Source: Actinomycetes bacterium
GTDB lineage: Bacteria > Actinomycetota > Acidimicrobiia > Acidimicrobiales > Palsa-688
Length of the DNA: 41,837 nucleotides
NCBI GenBank assembly: GCA_021788115.1
Contig: JAJYLA010000016.1
Location: forward strand, 1 to 41,837
Direction of reading: 5' to 3'
Numbering within the stretch: position 1 is the first letter of the stretch; each line of letters begins with the position of its first letter. Positions 27,675 to 37,188 of the stretch are shown piece by piece. The notes beneath the pieces are model-generated. The model was not told where the DNA came from, did no database searches, and worked only from the letters and a program-made list of their open reading frames with translations. The position numbers and the translations under genes were made by a program.

Positions 27675-28733
27675 ATGCTGCTGGTCGGCACAAGGCAGGG
27701 TCTTGTCGACCTCGACACGGGTGACGCCCTTGTCGAAGGGCACACCGTCACCGCCTTGGCACCGGGACCGAAAGGCTGGCTCGCACTCTTGGACCGCCAG
27801 GTCCTCGTCCGCCTCGAAGACGAAGAGGTCGTGACCGTCGATCAACTGCCGACCGGCGACGGCCAGAGCCTGGGTGTCCTGGCGGATGGAACTGCGGTCG
27901 TTGGCTGAAGTGGCGCCCGTATCGCCATCGTCGGCGACCAGGTGGACGACGTGATCTCTTTCGACGAGGTGCCGGGTCGGGACCGCTGGAAGAACCCGGC
28001 CAATCCGTCGCCCGATACCCGCTCCATGGCAACTAGCGGCGACGACCTGTGGGTGAACGTCCACGTCGGCGGCCTGTGGCGCTTGCGCAACCGGGGGCAA
28101 AGCTGGCAGGGGGTCATCGAACCTGAGGCTGATATCCACGAGGTGCGGGCGAGCAACGAATCGGTGGTCGTCGCGGCCGCAGTGGGATTCGCCTGGAGCC
28201 AGGACCGCGGGACGACCTGGTCATGGACCACCGAAGGTCTCCACGACACTACCTGCGGGCCGTGTGCATCGACGGTGAGACCGCCTACGTCTCCGCGTCA
28301 GACGGGCCGTCCACTGATCGTGGCGCGGTGTACCGGGCACCGCCGGCTCGAAGTTCGCGCGTTGCGAGGGTGGTCTGCCCGAATGGTTCGCCGGCAACGT
28401 CGACACCGGGCGCCTGGACGCTGCCGGCGGCCGTGTCGCGATCGGGTTCGGCGAGGAGGCCTATGTCTCTGACGACGACGGTGAAACGAGAGCACCTCGC
28501 ACGTCTCGATCTGGCAGAAGGCCCCCGCATCCGCTCAATGAGCACCGGACGGCCCGGAGCCGGCGTTTCGAGGCAGTCCGATGCTTGGGATACAGGGAGA
28601 CGGCCGCGGGGTGTTTTGGGGCATTCTCGGCCACCCCAGACGCTGGAAAGACGCGCTTGTGGCTATCCCACGGGGCGGATGGTGTGTGAACCGGTTCGGC
28701 GAGGTAGAGAGATCACCGGGCCTGCGTGGGTGA
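27675..28733 (+). pseudogene. BNR/sialidase-like beta-propeller gene, decayed
   Basis: Begins MLLVGTRQGLVDLDTGDALV. An in-frame TGA at 27906-27908 is followed in the same frame by ARIAIVGDQVDDVISFDEVP and SGDDLWVNVHVGGLWRLRN. Frame changes near 28248 (to YLRAVCIDGETAYVSASDGP), near 28345 (to FARCEGGLPEWFAGNVDTGR) and near 28490-28560 (to GDGRGVFWGILGHPRRW) are needed to reach a stop at 28733. The repeated SxDxGxTW pattern is that of BNR/exosialidase-like propellers (RGTTWSW, SDDDGET). With at least four lesions it is clearly inactive. It diverges from the large secreted gene. The 28734-28943 gap shows no gene. Confidence 0.75.
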
Positions 28734-28943
28734 TAGCCGTGCCAGTCGTCGGGCGGGGATGAGCCCTGCGACTCACCGCCGAAAGGCAGGCCGACGATAC
28801 GAAGGGGGCTCTGGAGAGTCGGGCTTTACGGATCCCGTGAGCGCCGCCACCACCGGCACGGTCCTCGCCTTGGACTGGCACTTCCCGGGGCCGCGGGTAC
28901 TTCAGCGACACACCACAGACCTGCGGCGTGATGAACTAGGCCC

Positions 28944-30829
28944 ATGCGTTCCCCCATCACGATCTCCCGGACCCCTCCGGACGGGTATCCGGACGTCTAC
29001 ACTCCGGGAGCATTGGCGACTCTGGAAGCTCTCGCTCCCCTCGACGGGCGACGCCTGGAGCTCATGGACTCGCGAATCGATCGCCGCCGCCGACGAGCCG
29101 CCGAGGGCGAACACCTCAGCTTCCTGCCCGAGACCGCAGTGATTGATGGCACCATCACAGTTGCCGATGCTCGGGCCGGCCGCTTCGAGGGAGCGGTGGT
29201 TCCCCACGACCTGCAGCGCCAGAGGATCCAGGGCACTGGGCCAGCAACAAAGCCCCGCGCATCTACGGCATCGGGGTTGCGCAATGTTGCCTACGCGTTG
29301 CTGTCTGGGGCCGACGGCTGGATCTTCGATGGCGAGGACGCCTTGGGCCAAGTCGATACCATGGCTCTGGACAACTTCCGGAATATCAAGCTGGCCTTCG
29401 CCGGCGACCCGCAGTTCCATGACGTCGCCCAGACCGTTGCCGGGGAGATGAACCACTGGTCTGTCGACTTCCACGGCCGGGAAATCATCTCCGACTGGCA
29501 GGAGCAGCTGCAGCTGACCACGCGCATCTTCCGAGCCCGTGGCCTCCATCTCGACGATCGCCATATCGCCCATGAGGACGGCCACGGTTACTCCGCAGGC
29601 ATGGCCGACGCTGCGCTGTGCCTCGCCAACAACGCAGAGACGCTGCGCAGCCAGGGACGCTCGGTCGTTCTCTACCTGCCGAAGATACAGACAGCCTCCG
29701 AAGCCGCACACTGGGCCACCATCCTCGACGCGATCGAAGACCACCTTCGCCTCGACCGAGGCATTGTCCTCGTCTACGTCCTCGTCGAACAGCTCGAAGC
29801 GTGCTTTCAACTCATGGAGATCCGTGCCGTCCTCGGGCGCCACTTCGTCGGTTTCAATACCGGTCGATGGGACTGCATCAACTCGGTATCGGATGCACTC
29901 GCCTGGGACCCCGACTTCTTGAACCCCAACATCGATGCGATCACCATAACCTACGGGTGCATGCGGGTCTACGAGGACCGCGTCCGCCGCGCGGTCAACA
30001 CCCCCGATCTCAACGGACACTACGCGCTATGGCAAGGCGGCATGGAAGCGAACATCCCGGTCGGCACCGACGCGGCCGTCGACGCCGCCATGCAGCGAGC
30101 AGTGGTGGGAGGGCGGCGCGAGCAGGTCGAGGGCGCCTCTGGGAAGTGGGTGGCCCACTGGAAGATGGTGCATGTCATGCGGCCGGTGTGGCAGGAGGTG
30201 GGAGACGACAACCAGCTCGGCAGGCCGTTCCCGCCGCTCACTTACGCCGCGCAGGACGCCAGCGCACTGCGGACGCTCGAGGACGCGCCCCGTACCGCTC
30301 GGGGTGCTCGCGACCTGATCAGTGTCGGCCTGCAGTACGGCAATGCGTTCGGTCGCGGTTTCCAGGCCGCAGCCCTCAAGCCAGCCGACTTCTTCGGCGA
30401 CGACGGCGTCCTCTACCTGATGGAGGATGCTGCGACCGGTGAGATCCGCCTGTCCGTGCTTTGGGAATGGCTCCACAAGGGAGCTGCATTCACCGACGAC
30501 GACGCCGACAGCGGGGTCAGGGCGGGCGAAACCCTGACGCGTGAGCTGTTCGCGCAACTATTGGAGGAAGAGCACGCCAAGCTTCTGCGAGCGACAGCAA
30601 CGACGTGCACGACGACTCAAAAACCACGACGCTGCCCGTCGCCCGGGCAATCGTCGAGGCGTACGTGCTCGAGCCCGTCAAGGCGCCCTGGTACATCGAC
30701 CTCCTCAACCTCAACCTCAATGTCACGGACCTTTCCGTGGCCGAAGGGCCGATCCGGAGGTTCCTCGACGCGTACGGCCGAGACGGCACCCGTATCACCC
30801 GCAACCTCGATTTCGACAGCGAGAACTGA
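28944..30829 (+). pseudogene. aceB: Malate synthase, single frameshift near 3' end
   Basis: Malate synthase condenses glyoxylate with acetyl-CoA. The frame from ATG 28944 carries the family's SGADGWIFDGEDALG, LYLPKIQTASEAAHW, VLVEQLEACFQLMEI and FVGFNTGRWDCINSVSDA, with the acidic and Arg positions in the right order. Near 30586 one base is missing; the next frame gives [34 protein letters not shown] and a proper end at 30829, 11 bases before isocitrate lyase. Read continuously it would be about 628 aa. Without correction the last 80 residues are replaced. The tight spacing and otherwise full conservation suggest either a recent lesion or a sequence error. No ribosome binding site precedes the ATG. 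Confidence 0.85.
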
Positions 30830-30840
30830 GAGAGTCCACC

Positions 30841-33105
30841 ATGACATTTGACGACAACGTCGCTGCTGCACGCGACTACATAGACAGTGACCGCTTCAGC
30901 GGCATCACCCGCCTTTACTCGGCCCGCCAAGTGGCCGAGCAGCAAGGGACCATCGAGAGCGGTTACCCAGTCGCCAGGGCCAACGCCGCCGCGTTCTACG
31001 ACCGTTTACGGGAGCTCTTCTCGGAGCGCCAGTCGATCACCACTTTTGGTCCCTACTCACCGAGCCAGGCTGTGACGATGAAGCGAATGGGTATCGAGGG
31101 CATCTACCTTGGTGGCTGGGCGACGTCGGCCAAGGGCTCGGTTCAGGAGGATCCGGGTGCCGATCTGGCCAGCTATCCGCTCTCCCAGGTGCCCGATGAG
31201 GCGTCGGCCATTGTGCGTGCCCTCTTGACTGCCGACAGGAATCAGACATATCAGCGCTCGCGCCTGTCGGCCGCCGACCTCGCGAGTGCGCCCGAACCGG
31301 TCGATTACCGACCGTTCATCATCGCCGATGCCGACACGGGTCACGGCGGCGATGCCGCCGTGCGGAACCTCATCCGCCGGTTCGTCGAGGTCGGGGTCAC
31401 CGGCTATCACATAGAGGACCAGCGCCCCGGCACCAAGAAGTGCGGCCACCAAGGCGGCAAGGTTCTCGTCGGCGTTGACGAACAGATCAAGCGCCTCAAC
31501 GCCGCTCGCTTCCAACTCGACGTCATGCGGGTGCCAGGCATCATCGTGGCCCGCACCGATGCCGAGGCCGCGGACCTCCTCGACAACAGCGGCGACGAGC
31601 GGGACCACCCCTTCATCCTCGGAGCCACCCGCGCCGATGTCCCGTCTTACAAACTGACGACGCTGGCCCTGATGCGCGTCTTCCACAACGCAGGAGCCCA
31701 TATCTTCAATGGCTTCACGCTCTACAAGGTCACCGACAAGGAATACGCAGCGGCCGACGCGTGGCTCGATCGCACGGGCATCGCTGCCTTGGCCCGCGCC
31801 GCGGCCGAAAACACCGCCGGCGCCGACGAGCCCGTCGTCGAGCAGGCCTTCGACAAGGTCGCCAATGAGATGGTCGGACGCTGGGAAGCCGAGTCCGGTC
31901 TCATGACCATCGGGGAGGCAGTGTTGGCTGCCCTGAAGAACCGGTTCGAAGACGGCGATGAGCCACCCATCAGCGAGGACGAGTTGAGTGCCTTCGCCGC
32001 GACGGCCTCGTTCTGGGCCGTGCGCAGCGAGGCGCGAGAACTCGGCATCGACTTCTACTGGGACGCCGAGGTGGCCCGCACTCCTGAGGGCTTCTACCAG
32101 GTCCGCGGCGGGCTGGACTATGCGATCCGCAAGTCCCTGTCGGTCGCTCCGTACGCCGATCTGGTCTGGATGGAAACTGCGTCCGCCGATATCCACGAGG
32201 CGCAGGAGTTCGCCGAGGCGATCCACGCGGAGTTCCCCGACAAGATGCTTGCCTACAACCTCTCACCGTCGTTCAACTGGGACTCGACCGGTATGACCGA
32301 CGACGAGATGCGCGAGTTTCCAAAGAAGCTGGGCGAGGCCGGGTTCGTGTTCAACTTCATCACCTACGGTGGCCACCAGATCGACGGTGTCGCAGCCGAA
32401 GAGTTTGCGACGGCCCTTCTCGAGGACGGCATGCTGGCCCTGGCTCAGGTCCAACGGAAGATCCGCCTGCTCGAATCGCCCTACCGAACGCCGCAGACCC
32501 ACGTCGGCGGTCCTCGCCTCGACGCCGCCTTGGCGGCATCGTCGGCGCGCACCGCGACGACGAAAGCCATGGGCAAGGGCTCGACGCAGGTCCAGCACCT
32601 CGCACAAACCGAACTTCCCAAGAAGGTGCTCGAGGACTGGCTCGCTGAGTGGAGGCAGGTCTACGGCTTCCAGGAGCCCCTCACGGTACGTCTGCGCCCG
32701 AGCCGCGAGGGTGCCGACGTCCTCGAACTGTCGGTGCTGGGTGTCGGCGGCGACGAGGACCGAAAGGCCAATCTGATCTTCGCTCTGATCACTGACCGCC
32801 ATGGACAGGTCATCTTGTCGGTCCGGGACCAGAACACGTTCGGCTACGAACTGCGTCAGAAGCGCCTGATGACCCTCCTTCACCTCTACGTCCTCAAGCG
32901 ATACCGGGTCTCCACTGTCCACTACGTCACACCAACCGAGGACAATGACAATCAGGCCAAGCGGATGGCGGAGCAGGGCATCTACTCCAAGGTGAACACC
33001 GAGGTGGGCCAGATCATCGTCGCCAAGGTCAACACCACGATGGTCGACACGCTCGCTGACGACGTGGGGGGAGCCCTCACCAAGCTCATCCGCAAGGAGA
33101 GCTGA
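30841..33105 (+). CDS. aceA: Isocitrate lyase, long ICL2-type
   Basis: A 754-residue isocitrate lyase that splits isocitrate to glyoxylate and succinate. The catalytic motif is KKCGH at residues 199-203 with Cys201, followed by [12 protein letters not shown]. Metal and substrate segments include [24 protein letters not shown] and [12 protein letters not shown]. It is much longer than the usual 430-residue enzyme: extra insertions and a C-terminal domain of about 150 residues ([20 protein letters not shown] onward) match the ICL2 type of mycobacteria, whose C-terminal domain is reported to bind acyl-CoA. ATG follows GAGAGAG and lies 11 bases after the malate synthase stop, so the two form a glyoxylate-shunt operon. 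Intact. Confidence 0.93.
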   Translation: MTFDDNVAAARDYIDSDRFSGITRLYSARQVAEQQGTIESGYPVARANAAAFYDRLRELFSERQSITTFGPYSPSQAVTMKRMGIEGIYLGGWATSAKGSVQEDPGADLASYPLSQVPDEASAIVRALLTADRNQTYQRSRLSAADLASAPEPVDYRPFIIADADTGHGGDAAVRNLIRRFVEVGVTGYHIEDQRPGTKKCGHQGGKVLVGVDEQIKRLNAARFQLDVMRVPGIIVARTDAEAADLLDNSGDERDHPFILGATRADVPSYKLTTLALMRVFHNAGAHIFNGFTLYKVTDKEYAAADAWLDRTGIAALARAAAENTAGADEPVVEQAFDKVANEMVGRWEAESGLMTIGEAVLAALKNRFEDGDEPPISEDELSAFAATASFWAVRSEARELGIDFYWDAEVARTPEGFYQVRGGLDYAIRKSLSVAPYADLVWMETASADIHEAQEFAEAIHAEFPDKMLAYNLSPSFNWDSTGMTDDEMREFPKKLGEAGFVFNFITYGGHQIDGVAAEEFATALLEDGMLALAQVQRKIRLLESPYRTPQTHVGGPRLDAALAASSARTATTKAMGKGSTQVQHLAQTELPKKVLEDWLAEWRQVYGFQEPLTVRLRPSREGADVLELSVLGVGGDEDRKANLIFALITDRHGQVILSVRDQNTFGYELRQKRLMTLLHLYVLKRYRVSTVHYVTPTEDNDNQAKRMAEQGIYSKVNTEVGQIIVAKVNTTMVDTLADDVGGALTKLIRKES

Positions 33106-33356
33106 GGGGACGGTTTCGCCCGTCAATCCGCTCACGTTTCCTGGCATCGGCCCAGGTGCCCAACATCGGAATCGAGGGTCTCCCGATAGGTGCCTTTCTA
33201 AGCCATACTCGGCAGTTGGTGCAATCGAAGTCCGATACGGGGTATTGCGCACAAGCTTCGGTGCGACCCCGAGCCGGAGTTTCACCCGCTCGCTCCTGGC
33301 CGCTCCTCACGGACCGGTCGTGTGTCGCCGCTCCTATTGGAGGTCGCTCAACGTCG
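33106..33356. other. Non-coding gap after aceA
   Basis: About 250 bases between convergent genes. I see no gene and no clear terminator. Confidence 0.5.
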
Positions 33357-33914
33357 CTACGCCCTGCGGCCCACGTAGCCGAGGAACCTCGTCTGGTCGT
33401 CGGCGCCGGCGGGAACATCGATTGGCGGGCCGAACATGCCCTCAGCACGGAGCACCTCTTCGGGCATCACCCCAATGCCGGCGATCATACGCTGAAGTTG
33501 ATCGGGATCGAGTGTCTCCGACTGCCCTGTGGCGCGAGCGAGATCCCAAGTGTGCGTGAACACGTCGCCAGTGACGATCATGTCGACGGTCTCAGCGAGC
33601 GACTGCGTGCTGAAGGGTGTCTCGACCTGCTTGTTAGCCATGATCGGGTCGGCCAGCGCCCTAGCGATCGTCACCTGTACTGTCTCCCACCCTCCGACTG
33701 GGTCGTCCTCGGTGGACGGAACCGCCGGGAACTCCACTCCCTGCGAGCCGAAGAACGCCGGGATCCACTGGGTGAGATGACCGACGACGTCGCGTGCCGT
33801 CCAACCTTCGCACGGCGACGGGTTGTTCCATGCTGATGGAGGGACGGCGCGGACGCGCTCGGTGAACTGGGAGGTGACGCGCTCGTAGCGCTCGGCGAGG
33901 TCGGTCATAGACAT
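33357..33914 (-). CDS. TIGR03086-family (DinB/mycothiol-dependent-like) protein
   Basis: A 185-residue four-helix-bundle protein. CEGWTARDVVGHLTQWIPAF is the N-terminal maleylpyruvate-isomerase/DinB-like motif with the metal-binding His, and VTGDVFTHTWDLARATGQ carries the later His pair typical of TIGR03086. These proteins are abundant in actinobacteria and may be thiol-dependent enzymes; their substrates are unknown. Two ATGs (MSMTD) are candidate starts. TACCGT lies four bases before the first and ten before the second. The start codon lies exactly where a truncated hydrolase frame begins on the other strand. Confidence 0.8.
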   Translation of the reverse strand: MSMTDLAERYERVTSQFTERVRAVPPSAWNNPSPCEGWTARDVVGHLTQWIPAFFGSQGVEFPAVPSTEDDPVGGWETVQVTIARALADPIMANKQVETPFSTQSLAETVDMIVTGDVFTHTWDLARATGQSETLDPDQLQRMIAGIGVMPEEVLRAEGMFGPPIDVPAGADDQTRFLGYVGRRA

Positions 33915-34240
33915 GTGGACGGTACTGGCACCCGGAACTCATCGCCCGTGCCGCCGTCCACACCACCCCCCGCCGGCTCGCCGGGAAAGCAGTGCTCGTC
34001 GCCTACGGCGACGCCGACCGCGTCATCCCCCGCGACCTGCTGGAGCGCACCTGGACCTACCTCAACGGAGAAGCCGGCAGCCACACCACCGCGGTGCGCG
34101 ATCCGGGCGGCCACGGCCTCAGCGCCGGGGTCGTCGACGCTCTGGACGAATGGCTCACCCACCTCCTGGCCCCGGGCAGGTGCCCGCATGACCGGCGGGA
34201 CGTCCGGGGGCTTCGAGATAGGGATCTTCACCTTCGGTGA
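33914..34240 (+). pseudogene. Alpha/beta-hydrolase C-terminal fragment
   Basis: Reads RYWHPELIARAAVHTTPRRL then LVAYGDADRVIPRDLLERTW and VRDPGGHGLSAGVVDALDEW. The GDADRVIP acid loop and GGHG histidine region are those of an alpha/beta-hydrolase C-terminal third. The nucleophile part is missing because the sequence changes at about 33914. The frame overlaps the start of the luciferase-like gene, so only the stop region may be a leftover of an earlier two-gene unit. Confidence 0.6.
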
Positions 34241-35284
34241 GATCACCGCCGATCCGGCCACCGGCCGGCCCATCGACCCGGTGGTGCGCCTGCGGGAGTT
34301 CATCGGCCTGGCCCGCCTGGCGGACCAGGCCGGCCTCGACGTGTTCGGCGTCGGCGAGCACCACCGGCCCGACTTCGCCATCGCCTCCCCGCCGGTGGTG
34401 CTCGCGGTGGTCGCCCAGGCCACCGATCGCATCCGGCTCACCAGCACCGTCACGGTGCTGTCCACGGCCGACCCGGTCAAGGTCTTCGAGGACTTCGCCA
34501 CCGTCGATCTCATCTCCGCCGGCCGGGCCGAGATCACCGCCGGCCGAGGCGCCTACACCGAATCATTCCCGCTGTTCGGCCACGACCTCGCCGACTACGA
34601 CGAGCTGTTCGACGAGAAGCTCGACCTCCTCCTCCATCTCAACCGGGCCGAGCGCGTCACCTGGTCGGGCCGCCACCGGGCCCCCCTCGCCGACGCCGGC
34701 ATCTACCCCAGACCGATCCAGGAGCAGTTCCCCGTGTGGATCGGGGTGGGCGGTACGCCGGCCAGCGTGGTGCGAGCCGGCAAGCACGGCCTGCCCCTCT
34801 ACCTAGCCATCCTCGGCCAGCCCGAACGTTTCGCTCCCTTCGCCGACCTCTACCGGCAGGCGGGGGCCGAAGCCGGTAAGCGGGCCGAGACGCTCCGGGT
34901 CGGCATGACCAGCCACTTCTACGCAGAAAAGACTTCCCAAGGCGCCCGCGACACCTTCTACCCCTACTACTCGCGCTACATCGGCGACACCATGCCCGCG
35001 GCGCGCGGCCAACGCCTCCCCCGCGGCGCCTTCGACGCCTGGGCTGGCCCCCACGGTGCGCTGTTCGCCGGCAGCCCCCAACAGATCATCGACAAGATCC
35101 TCTGGGAACACCAACTGCTCGGCCACGACCGCTTCCTCGCCCAGATCGGCCTCGGCGGCCTCCCTTCGCCGACACCGCCCGCTCCATCGAAGTCCTCGCC
35201 ACAGAAATCTGCCTGCCGTCCGACGCGAAACAGCATCAAAGCCAGAACTATCTGCAGGTCGGCGGGAGACAGCGGAGGGTCTAG
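34188..35284 (+). pseudogene. LLM-class (CE1758-like) flavin oxidoreductase, C-terminal frameshift
   Basis: A luciferase-like monooxygenase starting MTGGTSGGFEIGIFTFGEIT. It has RPIDPVVRLREFIGLARLAD, VFGVGEHHRPDFAIASPPVV, RIRLTSTVTVLSTADPV and GRAEITAGRGAYTESFPLFG, a conserved FMN-dependent subgroup. The frame is intact for about 325 residues. Near 35163 one C seems lost (GGCCTCCCTTC for GGCCTCCCCTTC); the expected FADTARSIEVLATEI lies in the next frame and ends at 35284. Without correction the frame runs to 35354 with an unrelated tail. Only the last turn of the protein is affected, so some activity might remain. Confidence 0.75.
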
Positions 35285-35323
35285 AGTTCGACCGGACCGA
35301 GGAGGTTGTAGCGGGCTTCGATC

Positions 35324-35357
35324 GGCACGTACTTTGAAATGGCACGTACTTTGAAAT
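35324..35357. repeat. 17-bp perfect tandem direct repeat
   Basis: GGCACGTACTTTGAAAT occurs twice with no gap (35324-35340 and 35341-35357), just upstream of the ribosome binding site of the DksA/TraR-like gene. It is AT-rich compared with its surroundings and each copy holds CACGTA, so it may be a doubled operator or promoter element. Confidence 0.8.
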
Positions 35358-35370
35358 ATAGGGAGGCGCA

Positions 35371-35706
35371 ATGGAGGAAAAGCGAGCGCGGGAACTGCTC
35401 GAGGCTGAGCGTGCGCGGGTAACGGCCCTGCTGGCCGACACGACCGAAGCAGGACGAGCCGACCGGTCGGCCGAGAACGAGCCAGGAGACTGGGACGATC
35501 GGGCCCAACCGCTCACGGCCGAAGACACCAACGACGCGGTCGTCGCCAGGCTCAAGGCCCGCCTGGAAGCCCTCGACGGAGCCGAGGAGCGCCTGGCGGC
35601 TGGCACCTACGGGCTATCCGTCCTTAGCGGGCGGCCCATTCCCGACGACCGCCTGGAGGCCGACCCCGCCGCGGAGCTGACCATCGACGAAGCCAACCGG
35701 CCGTGA
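35371..35706 (+). CDS. DksA/TraR-like protein lacking zinc cysteines
   Basis: A 111-residue protein with an N-terminal coiled coil (EEKRARELLEAERARVTALL) and a C-terminal segment LAAGTYGLSVLSGRPIPDDR followed by LEADPAAELT. The G-TYG-SG-PIP-RL-A-P pattern is the DksA/TraR zinc-finger fold, but every zinc Cys is absent. DksA-type proteins insert into the RNA polymerase secondary channel; the loss of zinc ligands is frequent in actinobacterial members. GGGAGG lies four bases before the ATG. Regulation may involve the 17-bp tandem repeat immediately upstream. Appears intact; the exact role is unknown. Confidence 0.75.
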   Translation: MEEKRARELLEAERARVTALLADTTEAGRADRSAENEPGDWDDRAQPLTAEDTNDAVVARLKARLEALDGAEERLAAGTYGLSVLSGRPIPDDRLEADPAAELTIDEANRP

Positions 35707-35774
35707 CCTGCGCCGCAGGGCAAAGCACCGAAGCGCTCACGCCGCACCGCTGATTTCGTAGGCAAGGAGACTTT

Positions 35775-36776
35775 ATGCCCGCAGTCACAGTCGACGATCT
35801 CCTGGTCCTGCCCAAGGTTCCCCGCCCGGACCCGGCCACCGCCCACGAACGGCCGGTCGCCGCGGTGAGCACCGCGCCGGCGGGATTGGAAGGGGAGGGG
35901 TTCCCCGTCTACCGGGCTTTCGCCGGGCCGAGTATCACCGACATCGACCCGTTCGTGCACATGGATCAGATGGGTGAGGTCGACTACGCCGCCGGGGAGC
36001 CGAAGGGTACCCCGTGGCATCCGCATCGAGGGTTCGAGACCGTCACGTACATCATCGACGGGGTCTTCGACCACCAGGACTCCAACGGTGGCGGGGGCCG
36101 GATCACCAACGGCGACACCCAGTGGATGACCGCCGGGGCCGGGATCCTCCACATCGAGGCGCCACCGGACTTCCTGGTCGCTTCGGGCGGGCTGTTCCAC
36201 GGTGTCCAGCTGTGGGTCAACCTCCCGGCGGCCAGCAAGTGGAACCCACCCCGCTACCAGGACCTGCGCGCCGGTGAGACGACGCTTTTGTCCTCGCCCG
36301 ACGGTGGGGCCCTGGTGCGCGTGATCGCCGGGGAGGTGGCCGGATATCGCGGGCCGGGGTCCACTTTCACGCCCATGACGATGGTGCACGCCACCGTCAG
36401 TCCCGGCGCCGAGCTGGTCCTGTCGTGGCGGGCGGATTTCAACGCTCTCGCCTACGTTCTCGCCGGGCGGGGCGTCGCCGGGGCCGAGCGGCGCTCCCTC
36501 TCCGGCCACCAACTTGCGGTCTTCGGCCCCGGCGACGCCCTGCGAGTGGCGGCCGACCCCCGCCAAGACAGCCGGCACCCCAACCTCGAAGTCCTCCTGC
36601 TGGGAGGCCGGCCGATCGGCGAGCCGGTCGTGCACTACGGGCCGTTCGTGATGAACACCAAAGAGGAGATCGCCCAGGCCATAGCGGACTACCAGGCGGG
36701 CAGGCTCGGCCAGATCCCGGCATCGGAGCTGCCCCACCGCCATCCCGGAGACATCGACCGCGCCACCCCGGACTGA
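35775..36776 (+). CDS. Pirin-family cupin protein
   Basis: A 333-residue bicupin. The N-terminal cupin has GTPWHPHRGFETVTYIIDGV and HQDSNGGGG, with the expected metal-binding His cluster, and TQWMTAGAGILHIEAPP holds the third His and the Glu. The second cupin domain (GSTFTPMTMVHATVSPGAEL on) is more divergent. Some pirins act as quercetin dioxygenases or as redox-sensitive cofactors. AAGGAGA lies five bases upstream of the ATG, so the start is firm. It is in the same direction as the DksA-like gene, 68 bases away. Intact. Confidence 0.88.
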   Translation: MPAVTVDDLLVLPKVPRPDPATAHERPVAAVSTAPAGLEGEGFPVYRAFAGPSITDIDPFVHMDQMGEVDYAAGEPKGTPWHPHRGFETVTYIIDGVFDHQDSNGGGGRITNGDTQWMTAGAGILHIEAPPDFLVASGGLFHGVQLWVNLPAASKWNPPRYQDLRAGETTLLSSPDGGALVRVIAGEVAGYRGPGSTFTPMTMVHATVSPGAELVLSWRADFNALAYVLAGRGVAGAERRSLSGHQLAVFGPGDALRVAADPRQDSRHPNLEVLLLGGRPIGEPVVHYGPFVMNTKEEIAQAIADYQAGRLGQIPASELPHRHPGDIDRATPD

Positions 36777-36783
36777 GCGTCAG

Positions 36784-37150
36784 CTATTCGACTCGGTCCA
36801 GACCCGAATCTGGGTGCTTACCGAGGTACTCCACCCACGCCTTCTTGGCGCACGGATAGTGCTTGGAGGCCTCCACGAGGTCCATGAATCCAACGATGGT
36901 CGCCTCGAAGCGCTCGGCGAGTTGCCGGTCGGCGGTGTGGCCGGTGTCGTCGAAGGCCCGATGCGTCTGGGCCAGGGGGAACATGTCTCGAAGGCGTCAC
37001 GTCATGGACGGTGCCCAGATGGGTACAGGTGTGAGCCTTGTCGAGCTCCCTGATGACCATACCAAGAGAGGTCAGTCAGCTCCTCCAGGAGCCGCTCGTC
37101 GAAACAGCTGCCCCTCAAGGCACCCGCCCGTGCATCGCGGCGTCCAGCCT
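36784..37150 (-). pseudogene. Unrecognised broken gene
   Basis: Three reading frames on the minus strand can be joined. They give RGSCFDERLLEELTDLS, then MVIRELDKAHTCTHLGTVHD, then MFPLAQTHRAFDDTGHTADR and GFMDLVEASKHYPCAKKAWV, ending with LDRVE at 36784. Each is protein-like and they stay in order, so this is a short gene with at least two frameshifts rather than chance. I do not recognise the family; a flavin- or NAD(P)H-dependent oxidoreductase tail is only a guess. The beginning is not defined. Confidence 0.45.
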
Positions 37151-37188
37151 CTGTGTGTGTTTGTGTTTCTTCTGACCCGTCGTAGCGA

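Noticed and set aside
27906-27908. TGA read as selenocysteine or by stop-codon readthrough
   Set aside because: The same gene has at least three further frame breaks downstream and no nearby hairpin that would act as a SECIS element.
30570-30600. Programmed frameshift in malate synthase
   Set aside because: There is no slippery heptamer followed by a stable stem at the site, and the enzyme family is not known to use recoding.
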